From positions 973,207 through 1,037,206 of the forward strand of contig CAVOGY010000007.1 of NCBI GenBank assembly GCA_963695675.1: a stretch of DNA of 64,000 bases. The letters are read 5' to 3'. The translations under genes and the position numbers were made by a program. This DNA is from DASUPK01 sp963695675 (GTDB taxonomy: Bacteria > Actinomycetota > Thermoleophilia > Solirubrobacterales > 70-9). The notes under the pieces were generated by a model. That model was not told the origin of the DNA, searched no databases, and saw only the letters and a list, made by a program, of their open reading frames with translations. Position 1 is the stretch's first letter; every line of letters starts with the position of its first letter. Below are positions 43,653 through 53,555 of the stretch, one piece after another.

Positions 43653-44100
43653 ATCTGATAGCGTCCTGCGCATCGGAGCCTCCAACAACAGCCACCCCTC
43701 TGGACTGAGACGGCCCGAAGTCAAGCACCGCAGGCTCGACTCGGGTATCGCGGCAGTTCAGGTGAGCGGGGAGCTGGACCTGGCCTCCGTGGGAAAGCTC
43801 GAAGCGAAGCTTGAGCAAGCTCTGGCGCAGGACGCCGCGCCGCTGTTGATCGACTTCACCGACTGCGGATTCATCGACTCCACGGTCCTCTCGGTGTTGG
43901 TCGGTCTGCGCCTCAGGCTCGGTGATTCCGTTCCCCCGCGTTTCGCGATTGTCGCCCAAGACCAACCCCTCGGCGTGCTGCGTCTCACCCAGCTTGATCG
44001 GGAGATCCCGGTATACCCCAGCCTGGCGGAGGCGCTGAGCGTCCTCGAGGTCGTTGGGGTCACGGAGCCAGAGGCGTCAGCTCGCCCGACCTCTTCCTAG
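43624..44100 (+). CDS. STAS-domain anti-sigma-factor antagonist
   Basis: A 158-residue protein whose residues about 38-140 form a STAS domain: AAVQVSGELDLASVGKLEAKL, LLIDFTDCGFIDSTVLSVLVGL with the phosphorylatable Ser in DST, and FAIVAQDQPLGVLRLTQLD. Such proteins pair with an RsbW-type kinase, present in the next gene. The first 35 residues are poorly structured and the real start may be further in, because an inverted repeat covers the first ATG. Confidence 0.83.
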   Translation: MAGFFKTSSQSDSVLRIGASNNSHPSGLRRPEVKHRRLDSGIAAVQVSGELDLASVGKLEAKLEQALAQDAAPLLIDFTDCGFIDSTVLSVLVGLRLRLGDSVPPRFAIVAQDQPLGVLRLTQLDREIPVYPSLAEALSVLEVVGVTEPEASARPTSS

Positions 44101-44140
44101 GGCCGCAGTTCGGGACGCGCTCCGAGAGGTTCGACTCGCT

Positions 44141-44545
44141 CTACGAGGCGCGCGGGAATCGCATCTCCAGCCAGGTGCCCCGATCCCCGGTGTGGATCTC
44201 GACGCTGTCGGTCACCGCTCCGATGATCGGTAGACCGAAACCGGCTCGAGGAGAGCGGGAGGGCGTCGCTACCCCGGATCCGTTGTCCCCTACCTCGACG
44301 AGAAGCTCGTTCGGACCGTCGAGTTCGGCTCGCACCGTGATCACGCCATTGTCGCGGCCGACGAAGGCGTGTACGACCGCGTTGGTGACGGCCTCCGCGA
44401 CCGCGAGCTCGACGTCACTGCGGTCGGCCCCCGCCGCCTCCGCGTATGCGGCGACTCCTTTTCGAGCCTCGGTGACACTCGCTGGGTGGCTGGGGATCAT
44501 CAGTTCAAGCGGGGGCATATTGAGGCTCGAATCGAGCTTTGTCAT
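44141..44545 (-). CDS. RsbW-like anti-sigma factor kinase
   Basis: A 134-residue GHKL ATPase: N box VELAVAEAVTNAVVHAF, G1 box VEVGDNGSGV, G2 region AGFGLPIIGAVTDSVEI. It would hold a sigma factor and phosphorylate the STAS protein. It converges on the STAS gene. No sigma-factor gene is in the block. A second ATG nine codons in is possible. Confidence 0.84.
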   Translation of the reverse strand: MTKLDSSLNMPPLELMIPSHPASVTEARKGVAAYAEAAGADRSDVELAVAEAVTNAVVHAFVGRDNGVITVRAELDGPNELLVEVGDNGSGVATPSRSPRAGFGLPIIGAVTDSVEIHTGDRGTWLEMRFPRAS

Positions 44546-44696
44546 CTAGCCACCTCGGTCCACGCCACTGTCGTGTGCGAGGCCGGGCAGCTTGCTCCCA
44601 GGGTGCGGATCATGGTTCCCGCCTACCCGATTGGGGACCGTGCCACGCCAGGCCCAATCCTGCTCTCCGCCTGGGGCCCGCGCCTGTTCGTGAACA

Positions 44697-44724
44697 CCAA
44701 GGGCCCTCTTTCGAGGGCCCTTGG
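44697..44724. terminator. Hairpin terminator beside tRNA fragment
   Basis: CCAAGGGCCCTC/GAGGGCCCTTGG with loop TTTC; same stem as at 7403-7431. On the minus strand it follows the tRNA fragment. Confidence 0.78.
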
Positions 44725-44728
44725 TTAG

Positions 44729-44770
<42 letters not shown>

Positions 44771-45021
44771 ATCGACAGCACGACGATCTCTCGCCTGTTC
44801 AGGCATGGGCTCAAGCCGACGAGGTCGCCTGAGTTCTCCCGAGTTGTCCTCAGATTGATGCCCGGATTGATGCCCGCAGCCAACGCCGCTAGAGGAGATC
44901 GTCGTTTGAGACGTTGCATTGGCCAAGCCCCTGGCGCCGGCTTCACGCGGAAGCCCGACCGCCGGTCATCAGGGCTGACTGGGGCACACCCGCAGTGCCA
45001 CGACTCCTGGAGGGCCGGCGC

Positions 45022-45071
45022 TACTGCTTTGCATGGAAAGCAGTACTCCGCCGAGAGATACTGCGTGGGCG
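45022..45071 (+). promoter_or_regulatory. Palindrome A and SnoaL-cassette promoter
   Basis: Palindrome A is extended to a 9-bp stem (TACTGCTTT/AAAGCAGTA). Then TGGAAA, 17 bp, GATACT, 9 bp, ATG. Confidence 0.7.
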
Positions 45072-45470
45072 ATGTCGAAGGAGAACGTCGAGATCGTGCG
45101 GTCTATCTACGAGGCGTTCAATCGCGACGACTGGGGATGCGGCATTTCGCGACCTGGGCCCGGATGTCGAATTGACGACACCTCCTGGACCCAGGGGCGG
45201 GAGACGTATCGGGGGCGCGAACAGTGTCAGGGCTACTTTCGGGAGTGGCTCACGGCATTTGAGGCGTCGAGCGTCGAGCCCGAGGAGCTATTCGAAAGCG
45301 ACGACCAGGTCGCGGTCGTTCTCAAGGTTCGGGCGCGGCCCAAGGGAAGCAGCGCGGAGATCGAGATCCACATCGGGCACCTGTGGGCGTTTCTCGACGG
45401 CAAGGCCGTCTCGCTGCGAATGTTCCCCGAGCCCGACAAGGCCCTCGAAGCCGCCGGGCTGTCGGAGTAG
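45072..45470 (+). CDS. SnoaL-like cassette protein 2, locally frame-scrambled
   Basis: A 132-residue protein: MSKENVEIVRSIYEAFNRDDW, a middle part, FEASSVEPEELFESDDQVAVVL, LWAFLDGKAVSLRMFPEPDK, and tail ALEAAGLSE. Between about codons 20 and 45 the frame reads GCGISRPGPGCRIDD, while the next frame gives the family-like DAAFRDLGPDVELTTPPGPR. A +1 near 45131 and a compensating shift near 45200 explain this. The fold may be impaired. Confidence 0.72.
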   Translation: MSKENVEIVRSIYEAFNRDDWGCGISRPGPGCRIDDTSWTQGRETYRGREQCQGYFREWLTAFEASSVEPEELFESDDQVAVVLKVRARPKGSSAEIEIHIGHLWAFLDGKAVSLRMFPEPDKALEAAGLSE

Positions 45471-45473
45471 GCG

Positions 45474-45539
45474 ATGTCGGAGGAGAACGTCGGACGTGGT
45501 GCGGCGCGGATAGCCGGCGCCCTCGCTCCAGCTAGCTAG
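45474..45539 (+). pseudogene. SnoaL 5' scrap directly behind cassette 2
   Basis: Three nt after the previous stop comes ATG and SEENVGRGAARIAG, then a stop. GGAG within the previous gene's last codons would serve as its ribosome site. Confidence 0.55.
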
Positions 45540-46089
45540 GGGGCTGGACTGAAGCTGGCCACCCTGGGAGCGGTATAGCTCACGGTGCCTGAGTCGCACG
45601 TGCCGGCCACCAGCCGAATGGTCCCTGTCGCCGCGCCCTTGCTCGACACTCGAGTGATCAGCTGAAGCAAATCTGCTGTGCCGTTCGAATCCGCTTCATC
45701 ACCGGTCAGCGTCAAGCTGTACCTCCCCCTTGCTTGAAGGGCTTGAAGCCAACGGCGCCGGGGTATGGAATGAAGCCGGGCTGGGCGAAGCCACCGACCG
45801 CCCCCGACTCAGCGTTGAAGGGGCCGACGAAGGTTGTGGTCCCATCGGGGCAGAAGAGGGCTATCGCGCGGTGCTTGAGGTTGGCGACGTAGTCGGGCAC
45901 CAGCTTGCCGCCCTTGCGCCTGAATTGAACCTTGAGCTGGATGGTGGGCGTTTGACCGCCGACCCCCTGGGTCGCCACGGCCCCCTCATACGCCTTCTTC
46001 TTCTTCCCAGCGATCGCGGTTTGCGGGGCGACGGCGAGGATGGCGCACATCGCCGCGATCACAACGAGCGTCGTTCGGCCAGGTCGCAT
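45535..46089 (-). pseudogene. Small secreted beta-protein with frameshift in a G run
   Basis: Signal peptide (TTLVVIAAMCAILAVAPQTAIAG), KKKK, then VATQGVGGQTPTIQLKVQF and LKHRAIALFCPDGTTTFVG. The frame stops at GGGTA, but adding one G to the GGGGG run near 45724 continues into RYSLTLTG, GAATGTIRLVAGTCDSGTVSY, a natural C-terminus with a paired Cys. Either slippage or a sequence error. Full length about 180 residues. Function unknown. Confidence 0.62.
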
Positions 46090-46219
46090 CGTTCCAGTCC
46101 CCTCCCTATCGGTCTTACCTTGTCGCCCACGCTAACGGAGCCGGCAGCTCAAGGTCAAGTGCAGGGTGGGTCGAGCGGTCAGACTGCACCTCTCGAGCGT
46201 CTCGGCGATCGCGATCGCC

Positions 46220-46430
46220 TCATCTTCGTGGAGCTCGGTCATCGCGGCTGAGGAGCCGGTCGAGTTCCTGGTCTAGTTCGTCGCCGGCGTCGCCGTCGGC
46301 CCGGTGCAGGCGCAAGCGCGCGTTCGAGCGCGATCATCGCGGACGTGGAGCCGTCTCGGGCCTTCTCCGAGAGCAGCACGAGCACCTGGTTGTGGGTCAA
46401 GATTTGCTGTTGGTCGTCAGTCACCGGCAT
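46220..46430 (-). pseudogene. Small acidic protein with one frameshift
   Basis: MPVTDDQQQILTHNQVLVLLSEKARDGSTSAMIALERAL continues in the +1 frame as RLHRADGDAGDELDQELDRLLSRDD. Removing one G near 46318 restores about 70 residues. Divergent from the small gene at 46591. Confidence 0.6.
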
Positions 46431-46590
46431 TTCCCTCCCGTGTGATTTCCCAGTTTTCTTCCCAGTCGCCCAGGCGGCGGTTTTCGGTCTCGCGCCTCAC
46501 GGCGTCCGACCCTCCCCCCGGTCCCAGCGGTCACGTCCAATCCACCTGCGGCTTCCGACCGTAGTAACGGGCAACTGAGGGAGAAGGAGA

Positions 46591-46797
46591 ATGGCGTCCG
46601 ACCTGACCAACTTGCGGGCACAGGCCCGTTCGGCCGAGCTGCATCGGCGAGCGGAACTCCATCGCCTCGCCGCCGACGTTCGGGCGTCGAAGCCTGAGGC
46701 ACGGCCAATGACACGGTCCCGGCTCCATCTGGGCAGCCTGGCCAGCGCGGTCCGCTGGACCGTCGCCCGCGTCAGCGTCGCGAAGCGGTCGGGCTGA
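46591..46797 (+). CDS. Small basic protein
   Basis: A 68-residue Arg-rich helical protein (MASDLTNLRAQARSAELHRRAELHRLAADV...) with GAAGGAG 2-3 nt before the ATG. Paired divergently with the preceding small gene, similar in style to the trio at 26.3-27.0 kb. Function unknown. Confidence 0.55.
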   Translation: MASDLTNLRAQARSAELHRRAELHRLAADVRASKPEARPMTRSRLHLGSLASAVRWTVARVSVAKRSG

Positions 46798-46991
46798 AGG
46801 AGTCGCCGGACTCGATTAGACCGTGAAGCGCTGACGTTGGTGATGTGATTCTGTTGCTGATGAAGCCACCTCCGGGCCTCCGTCGCCCTGCTCCTGGCCC
46901 GTGGTGGCTGAAGTTCGCGTGGAGCGGTCCTGCGAACTCGGGTTGGCAAATCCTAAGGAGCGCGGTGGTCGGAAGCGCGCACCCAGGAGTG

Positions 46992-47039
46992 CTGCTTTGC
47001 ATGGAAAGCGGCGGTTGCGGGCGAGATACTGCGTGGGCG
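46992..47039 (+). promoter_or_regulatory. Palindrome A and SnoaL-cassette promoter
   Basis: CTGCTTTGCATGGAAAGCGG. TGGAAA, 17 bp of unrelated spacer sequence, GATACT, 9 bp, ATG. The spacing is kept although the spacer differs from the other copies. Confidence 0.7.
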
Positions 47040-47438
47040 ATGTCGCAGGAGAACGTGGAGGTGGTGAGGAGGTACTTCGAGGCTTATGACCGAGGAGACA
47101 TCGACGGCTGGAAGTCGCTGTTGGCGCCCGAGGTCGAGTTCCGCCCCCTCGCGGCCGACCTGATGGGCGGGTCCAGACGTGGAGTGGAGGACGTCGCTCG
47201 CACAATCATCGAGTTCCTGGGGTCCTTTGCCTCGTACAGCTTGTCGCCGGAGGCTTTCCATGACGCGGGCGATCAGGTGGTGGTCGTCCTTCATCGCAGC
47301 GCTCGGAGCGCTCGAAGTCCTGCGCCGATCGAAGATCGCTTTGCGGAGCTGTTCTCTCTTCGAGACGGACGCATCATTCGGATGCGCTCCTTCCCGCGCC
47401 TCCACGAAGCCCTCGAAGCCGCCGGGCTGCGGGAGTAG
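47040..47438 (+). CDS. SnoaL-like cassette protein 3
   Basis: A 132-residue NTF2-fold protein, intact: MSQENVEVVRRYFEAYDRGDIDGWKSLLAPEVEFRP, DQVVVVLHRSARSARS, RFAELFSLRDGRIIRMRSF, tail EALEAAGLRE. Probably leaderless, as there is no ribosome site before the ATG. Confidence 0.83.
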   Translation: MSQENVEVVRRYFEAYDRGDIDGWKSLLAPEVEFRPLAADLMGGSRRGVEDVARTIIEFLGSFASYSLSPEAFHDAGDQVVVVLHRSARSARSPAPIEDRFAELFSLRDGRIIRMRSFPRLHEALEAAGLRE

Positions 47439-47510
47439 GCGAAGTCGTCGGTCGCGCCATCCGCAGCCGAACGGGAGCAGTCAAGGGGTCGATAGCCTCC
47501 GTCGCCTTCG

Positions 47511-47738
47511 ATGCCGGAGTTCGAGGTCTACTACCAGGTAGACGAACCGAGGGGATGGCCCGGTGGTTGGCGGCTGCGCGGCACCTTCACGACCACCCGC
47601 ACGGCCGAGGCCGTGGAAGCGCTCCCGGCGCTGGCGGAGGCTCCCGGGATCTACCTGGTGGGTGTCGTCGGCGAAGAGCCGGTGAACGCGAAGTTGTGGC
47701 TCAAGAACAAGGACGGCACCGTCGAGCTACTTGACTAA
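47511..47738 (+). CDS. Small hypothetical protein
   Basis: A 75-residue protein (FEVYYQVDEPRGWPGGWRLRGTF, VEALPALAEAPGIYLVGVVGEEPVNAKLWLKN). Balanced composition and strand-helix-strand pattern support coding. No ribosome site seen. Function unknown. Confidence 0.55.
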   Translation: MPEFEVYYQVDEPRGWPGGWRLRGTFTTTRTAEAVEALPALAEAPGIYLVGVVGEEPVNAKLWLKNKDGTVELLD

Positions 47739-47840
47739 GGAGACCGCGACGCTATGCGGCGTTCTGCGTGCCGGTCCAGCCCTGGCCTCTGTGCTCCACG
47801 TACGGGCCGCCTAGGTCAAAAGAATCGATCTGAGCTTGCG

Positions 47841-47907
47841 CCCTCGAAGCCGCTGGGCTGCGGGGAGTTAGGGCGTGGCGTCTGGGCCCAGGCGCCACGT
47901 TTTTTTT
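47841..47907 (+). pseudogene. SnoaL 3' scrap with strong terminator
   Basis: GCCGCTGGGCTGCGGGGAGTTAG, then CGTGGCGTCTGGG/CCCAGGCGCCACG and eight T. Same layout as 37425-37498. Confidence 0.7.
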
Positions 47908-47970
47908 GGGACCCGGAGCGCCGGCCACTGTGCCACTGCGTGCGCCAAAAACGCCTTGCTGCCGGCGCGA

Positions 47971-48112
47971 GATACTGCGTGGGCGATGTCGCAGGCCAGA
48001 CTGAGCTCTGCGCTAGCTAGCAGCGGAGAGCGGGCGAGCGCACCAGCCAGATACCTGATTGATACGCCCGCCCGTGAGTCCCTCAGAACGCGCGGCTTCT
48101 AAACGGGCGACT
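47971..48112 (+). pseudogene. SnoaL 5' scrap with -10 box
   Basis: GATACT, 9 bp, ATG, SQARLSSALASSGERAS and on; the -35 and palindrome are gone and the frame bears no NTF2 features after five codons. Confidence 0.5.
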
Positions 48113-48889
48113 CTAGGGGCACCCATTCTGACCTGATGGCCAGCAACGGAATGTCACCCCTTCGAGCGATGGGATCACCGACCTGCCTCCCGCAACGGGG
48201 TACACAAAGACGTCGCCGTCCGTGTTAATCGTAATCTGATTTAGGGCTGGGTTGTTGTAGTCGAGCCCGGGGAAAATCGGATTATTTTTCGGGCGGAATC
48301 CCGGAGGCAGGGTGAAAACAAGGTCATTGGGGGCCGAGCAGTTGACCGCAACCCCGTGCAGGTGGACGATGCCAAATGCATCCCTCGCGTAGGAGACCTC
48401 ACCGCTCGTCAATGCGGCAGTGTCTGCGAACGCGTACCAGCCGTGTGGAACCGCCGAGCAGTCCCCAAGAAAGAGCGGGAGACCGCTGTCCGTGAACTGG
48501 AGGCCAGCATTGAGCTTCGCGGGGGTGACCGCGCCGTCGCCGAGCTCGGAAGTCCCAACCGAGCCCGCCGCGAGGTCGTCTGCGGTCAGCGATTGGTTTA
48601 GGACATCCTCTGTACTTAGCGTGTTGTCTTGGACGGTGCCTCCAGTGCCGCCGACGACCGCGCCCGCGGCGAGGTCGGCGGCGGTGAGGGAGTTGTTGAG
48701 CACCTTCCCGGAGTCGACTTTGTTGGGTGCGATCGTCGGGCCCGGATAGGTGCCGGTCAGATCGCCGCTCGCTGGGTCACCGACCTTGATCGCGGCGTTT
48801 GCTCCGAGGGCAGTGCCGCTCAGGGCAAAGAACAGTGCGAGATAGCCCACCACGTTGTGGCGGACGTGGGAACTGAGCCTGGACAGCAT
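48113..48889 (-). CDS. Membrane-anchored repeat protein (MLSRLSSHVRHN type)
   Basis: A 258-residue protein: MLSRLSSHVRHN, one membrane segment VVGYLALFFALSGTALGA, then imperfect repeats NNSLTAADLAAGAV, NQSLTADDLAAGSV, SELGDGAVTPAKLNAG like those of tail-fibre or trimeric coiled stalks, and a C-terminal beta domain with three Cys. I start at the ATG 6 nt after GGGAGA. Probably displayed outside the cell. Function unknown. Confidence 0.72.
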   Translation of the reverse strand: MLSRLSSHVRHNVVGYLALFFALSGTALGANAAIKVGDPASGDLTGTYPGPTIAPNKVDSGKVLNNSLTAADLAAGAVVGGTGGTVQDNTLSTEDVLNQSLTADDLAAGSVGTSELGDGAVTPAKLNAGLQFTDSGLPLFLGDCSAVPHGWYAFADTAALTSGEVSYARDAFGIVHLHGVAVNCSAPNDLVFTLPPGFRPKNNPIFPGLDYNNPALNQITINTDGDVFVYPVAGGRSVIPSLEGVTFRCWPSGQNGCP

Positions 48890-48974
48890 GGCTTCTCCCT
48901 TCAGCAGTTCCCCCTGGACGGACCTGCCCAACACTACGCCCGTTTGGCCCCGGTCGCAACGATTCGACCCATCC

Positions 48975-49100
48975 AATGCCCTCTCGAAGCCGCCGGGCTA
49001 CGGGAGTAGTCCAGAACTACCGCTTTGGACGAGAAGCAGCTATCCGCTTTGCATGGAAAGCGCAACCCCTCAGCGAGATACTGCGTGGGCGATGTCGGCG
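48975..49100 (+). repeat. Complete inter-cassette unit: SnoaL 3' end, B, A, promoter, SnoaL 5' start
   Basis: In order: GAAGCCGCCGGGCTACGG and GAGTAG, 10 nt, palindrome B, 4 nt, palindrome A, TGGAAA-17 bp-GATACT-9 bp-ATG. It shows how cassettes are joined head to tail, although the genes on both sides are lost. Confidence 0.75.
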
Positions 49101-49130
49101 GCGGCGTGGAGATCGTCAAGCGGGCTAACG

Positions 49131-49150
49131 CGGCGCTTCGTCCAAAGCGG
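49131..49150 (-). repeat. Palindrome B, worn copy
   Basis: CCGCTTTGGACGAAGCGCCG on the minus strand; one base pair short in the loop. Confidence 0.55.
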
Positions 49151-49247
49151 CTATCCAGTCCCGGCACGCAGTGACTCGCTAAGGCGCAGATGAGCCCCCC
49201 AATTCGAGCCGCCGACATCGAGTGCCTTCTCGAGTGCGCTCTGCGGT

Positions 49248-52218
49248 TTAGCAACTCGATCTGCCAGCAAGTAGGTTAGGTGCGCTCGGAGCGGTGATGG
49301 ACGGTACTGCCACTCCTCCCGTAATGAGGCTTCGAGTGCAGCGGAGCCTGACGGGCTTCGCTTTGACCGTGGTCGTGTTGAAGCCGTCCGAAGCCAGGAG
49401 ACGCAACCGGAGCTTCTTGCCCCTTCCAAGGGTCCAGGGCTTGACGCGTACGTGGAAGGCGGCCGGGCCTGTCGCAATCGTGTCCCACGCTCGTTTGCCC
49501 CGCTTAGCCAGGAGGATCACCGAGATTCTGTTCCGATCCCCATCCGAGGCCCGCCAACGCACCTTCAACGGTTTGCTCGCCGATCCTCGCTTGGGCAGCC
49601 GTATGAACCGCGCCTTCGGGGAATCCCTCGACGCCTTCAGGCGGCTGAGGGGGTTGCCTCCGGCGGCGGGCACCAGCGCGAGCGATGCGATGCGCTTCGA
49701 GGCGGGCAGGCCAACAACGAACGACGATGGGTAATCGGACGTGGCGGCAGCGTTGCCGCGAACCTTGGCCGTGGCGATCCTGTGGCCGTGCTGGTCACGC
49801 GCGACGATGCTGCCGATGATGGTGCCGCGGCTTGTGGGTTCCGCCGCGTTGGCGACGAGCGAGTGCAGGATCACGCCATGCCCGCCGGCGATGAAGCCGC
49901 TGACGAGTCGACGGGGGCGCCTAGCGGGGGCGGCGACGCGCGCCGTGGCGAAACGGTTGGCGGTCGCCTTCGACGCCAAACCGCCTGACTCGGCGAGGAT
50001 CCCCTCCCACATCCGATGCCAGGAGACCGGCGAGGTCCAGCTATTCGGCGAGTAGGACATGATGTCGCCGTAATTGAGCTTGTTGTAGACCTCGATCAGG
50101 CCGCTGCCGAACGGTTCGTAGCCGGCGCCCCCGATGCCGATGTAGGGGAGCGCGACGGGACCATCGGGCGGCACCTTGCCGTACCCGAGGGTGTGTGGGA
50201 GGCCGAGCGAGTGCCCGAGCTCATGCACCGCGATGTCGGTCAGGGGGGTAGTGAGCAGCATGCTTTGCCCGGGCTGGTAGGCCCTTCCACTGCACTGCGA
50301 CTTCGGGAGCAGATCGCTGGTGAGGCCCACCCAGCGCAGGGCGCCGGGCGCCAGCGTCGCTGGGGCCGATATCAGCCGCTCCTCCTCGACCCGGTCCAAG
50401 AGCACCTCGCACGCATACACGTCGCTCAGAAACGGGTTGAAGGACTCCGCCTTACCGGGCAAAAGATCGTTGAAGTTGACGGTAATGAACTTGGGCAAGG
50501 CGACGCTGCTGACGCCCGAGTCCCGACGGGAAGCATCGCGGTCATTAGGTCCCACACGTCCTTCCAGCCTCCCCCTGGCCCGGTGACTGTCAGGTCGGGC
50601 GCGACCACGTAGATCGGCAGCGGAGCGACAATGACGTTGCCGCCATCCTCGAATCGGACGCCGTTCAAAGACGCCTTGTTGCCGTTGGGATAACAGCCGT
50701 CGCACTCCGGGTCGTCTTGAGCACCATCCGGCATGGTGTTGATCTCGACGTGAAGGCTGACCGGGATCCCGGACTGTGCCGCCTGGGGCGGCAGCCAGAC
50801 GTTCAGAGCCGCGGCGGCGTCGGTCTGCGTGGGGGCGACGTCGGACGCGGTCACCTTGACGTGGACTTTGCGCTTCACGGGCAGGGAGAGAGTGCTCCCC
50901 GTGACGCTGAAGCGCACGTCGCGCTCCTCGGTGGTGCCCGGCTCAAGGTTCGAGTCCCCGACATAGATCCGCAGAAGCGTCGACTTGTCCGCCACCAGCG
51001 GGATGGTTGAGCCTTCCACCGACGGGCGGGTCCAAGTGATGTCGCGCTCACCCTCGGCCAGCGGGTCATCGAACCCATTCAGGGGCCCGAGATCCGGGGA
51101 GATCGCCTGCGCGACCTCGATGTGCTTTATGTAGTAGTTGGGGCTCGAGCCGGGCGCCCACGCGGCGCCCCCGATGTAGTCCGCGTGCAGGATGATCTGC
51201 TTGTCGGTGCCGTCGGCCTTGATCGTCACCAGGTCACAGCCACTTGGACCGCCGTAACCGCACGCGGGCGCGTCCTCGATGTAGGCGATGCGCTTGCCGT
51301 CCGGTGACCAGCTCACTTTCGTTGGCGCCTGGCGGGGTAGGTGTCGGTGACCGGGCGCTCGGCGCCCGTCGCCAGATCGCGCACCACAAGCCGGCGGATC
51401 ACCGGGAACGTCGTGAAGCGCTGGCGAATGAAGGCGATCGATTTCCCGTCCGGCGAGTACGCGGGTTGTCCGGCCAGCGTTCCGTCGTACTCGGGTAGGG
51501 CGAGGTAAGTCGTGGTGCCGCCGGCCGCCGGAACCTTCAACAGGTTGCCCCCCGCGTCGGCCCCGGCGGCCGAGCTGAAGGCGATCGTCTTGCCATCGGG
51601 CGACCATGCCACCTGGCTAGCTCCCTGCGGATTGGAGCCACCCACCGTGACCGTGCGCATGCCGCTGCCGTCGGGGTGGATCGTGCGCAGCACAAACCCC
51701 TGCGGGGTGTTCGCCCAGTATGCGATCTCGTCCCCCTTGGGCGACCAGGCGGGCATCCAATTCATGTTCTGGGTAGGAAAGTCCCACGCAAGACCTGGCA
51801 CCTGTCCTCCCGGCGAAAGAAAGACGCCGCTGGTGCTTGCCACCGGGATGATGTACGACGTCGTCGCGGTGGCTTGGTAGCGCTCCGCGCCGGTCAGTTG
51901 GTGGTAGGCGATCCTCGACCCGTCCGGAGACCAGCTAACCGACCCGACCTGGCTGCCGAGGCGAAATTCGCCCAAGACGTTGACGGCTGGAACCGAGACC
52001 AAGGTGTCGATGGGGGCGCCCAACGGGTCGATCGTCCTGATGTAGAAGGTGCCGCCCGCGGGGCTCGCGGAATCCCGCATTTCGACCACAGCGAGCTTTT
52101 CCTGCCCGGCCGCCGACGCCGCGCCGGCCAGCAGCTCGGGCAGTAGTGAGATCAGGGCTGCGAGGCAGCCGATTGCAACAACCATGCACCGCAACACCGC
52201 CCCGGCGTGCAGGCTCAT
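49248..52218 (-). pseudogene. Secreted PD40-propeller / zinc metalloprotease, two frameshifts
   Basis: Followed through three frames, one exported protein of about 990 residues: signal segment (LRCMVVAIGCLAALISLLPELLAGAASA), TolB-type PD40 blades (SWSPDGSRIAYHQL, AWSPKGDEIAYWA, AYSPDGKSIAFIRQ), a linker, then a metallopeptidase with zinc motif DIAVHELGHSLGLPHTLG and Met-turn-like GDIMSYSPNSW, and a C-terminal beta domain. Frame changes lie near 51325 and 50530. Start ATG chosen after GGAGCGGAGCCC. If the shifts are errors this is an intact extracellular protease. Confidence 0.72.
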
Positions 52219-52444
52219 GGGCTCCGCTCCATTCATGCCCGAGCCTCTTGCCGCGGTCGCGGCATCGCGCTCTCGATCGGCAGCGTCGAGCGGACTCCCC
52301 CCCAACCCCGGCCATGCGCCGACTCTCCCTTCACTTTGATCCCCAGGTTTTCGGGCTAGCAAGGCGAGGCTAGCCCCGTGCCGTCCATGCGTCAAGGCGG
52401 CCTATGGTCCCCGGGGGAGGGGCGAAGGGGCTTGGCTGATCGTT

Positions 52445-52815
52445 ATGGATCATGAGTCGCGGCCGGTCGTCGACAGGGGCAGGCTCGACGCCTACAGAGC
52501 CCGTCCGAAGCAGAGCTTTCTTGACCACAACGAGGACTAGCTGATCGACGAGATCAGCAGTCCGGACGCCGCCCGCGCCGCGGAAGGCCTTCTCGATTGG
52601 GCGGAGGACAAGCACCTCCCCGTGCGCTATACGCGGAGGAAACAGGACGGGATCGAGACGGGCGCGATCGAGACGCCTGGCCGCGACACGCTCTTCAGGA
52701 TCAAAGAGCACCGGGAGGTCCGAGTGTCGTTCCATGCGCTCCGTCGGCACTGGGACGAAGAACGCATCAGCCGGCTCGTACAGGACCTCGCCAAGATCGA
52801 CGCGCGCGCACCGCA
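52445..52815 (+). pseudogene. Fragment of an unknown protein, joined to the next fragment
   Basis: MDHESRPVVDRGRLDAYRAR, an in-frame stop, then EISSPDAARAAEGLLDWAED, RIKEHREVRVSFHALRRHWDEERISRLVQDL. I do not recognise it. It ends abruptly where the glycosidase fragment begins in another frame, so a deletion joined two genes. Confidence 0.45.
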
Positions 52816-53478
52816 CTGGCTTTCTATCCGGGACGCTACGAGCCGCCGCACGCTGCCGTACGCGGGCCGATGATGGTCCCCTACGACCAGCGCTCGCGGT
52901 TGCTCGCGACCTTCAACAGCGGCTTCATCTACTCCGACGTCAACAACGGCTCGACCGACAACGGCCGCATCAACGAGCCGCTCGCGAACGGCAACGCCAC
53001 GCTCGTCGGCTATCGCGACGGCCGCGTCGCGATCGTGAGGTGGAGCGGCGGCCCCAACGCCGGGCCGAATGTCGCCTGGGCCCGCCAGAGCCTGCCGCCG
53101 ATCATCTGGAACGGACGCCTCAGCCCCGCCCTGAACGACAGCTCGCAGTGGGGGTTCACGGTCGGCAACGCCGTCCGCGTCTGGCGCACCGGCATCGGCA
53201 TCGACCGTCGCGGCAACCTGATCTTCGCAGCCGCCGACGACCAGACCGTGATCACCTTGGCGCGAATCCTGCAGCGTGCTGGGGCGGTGCGCGCGATGCA
53301 GTTCGACATCAATGCGGACTGGCACACCCTGGTCACCTACACCCACCACCACGGCCTCGTCCCGACGCAGGTCGGGCCCTCGAATCAGCCCTCCACCCGC
53401 TACCTCAGCCCCGACGACCGCGACTTCTTCGCCGTCTACCGGCGTCTGCGCGGTCCCGTGACCGTCCCCTTCAAATAG
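52815..53478 (+). pseudogene. Phosphodiester-glycosidase-family protein, N-terminus missing
   Basis: From TALAFYPGRYEPPHAAVRGPMM the frame gives RLLATFNSGFIYSD, WARQSLPPIIWNG, GIGIDRRGNLIFAAADDQTVITLARIL and AVRAMQFDINADWHTLVTY, the core of the NAGPA/DUF2233-like fold. About 200 residues are left; signal sequence and first domain are absent. An internal ATG (MMVPYDQR) could still start a short product. Confidence 0.65.
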
Positions 53479-53555
53479 AGCTTGCCGAGGCGGCCTCAGG
53501 CTCCCTTTGCCCGATTGATGCTCGCGGGCTGGCGTCATAGCCCCCTCAGCACAAA

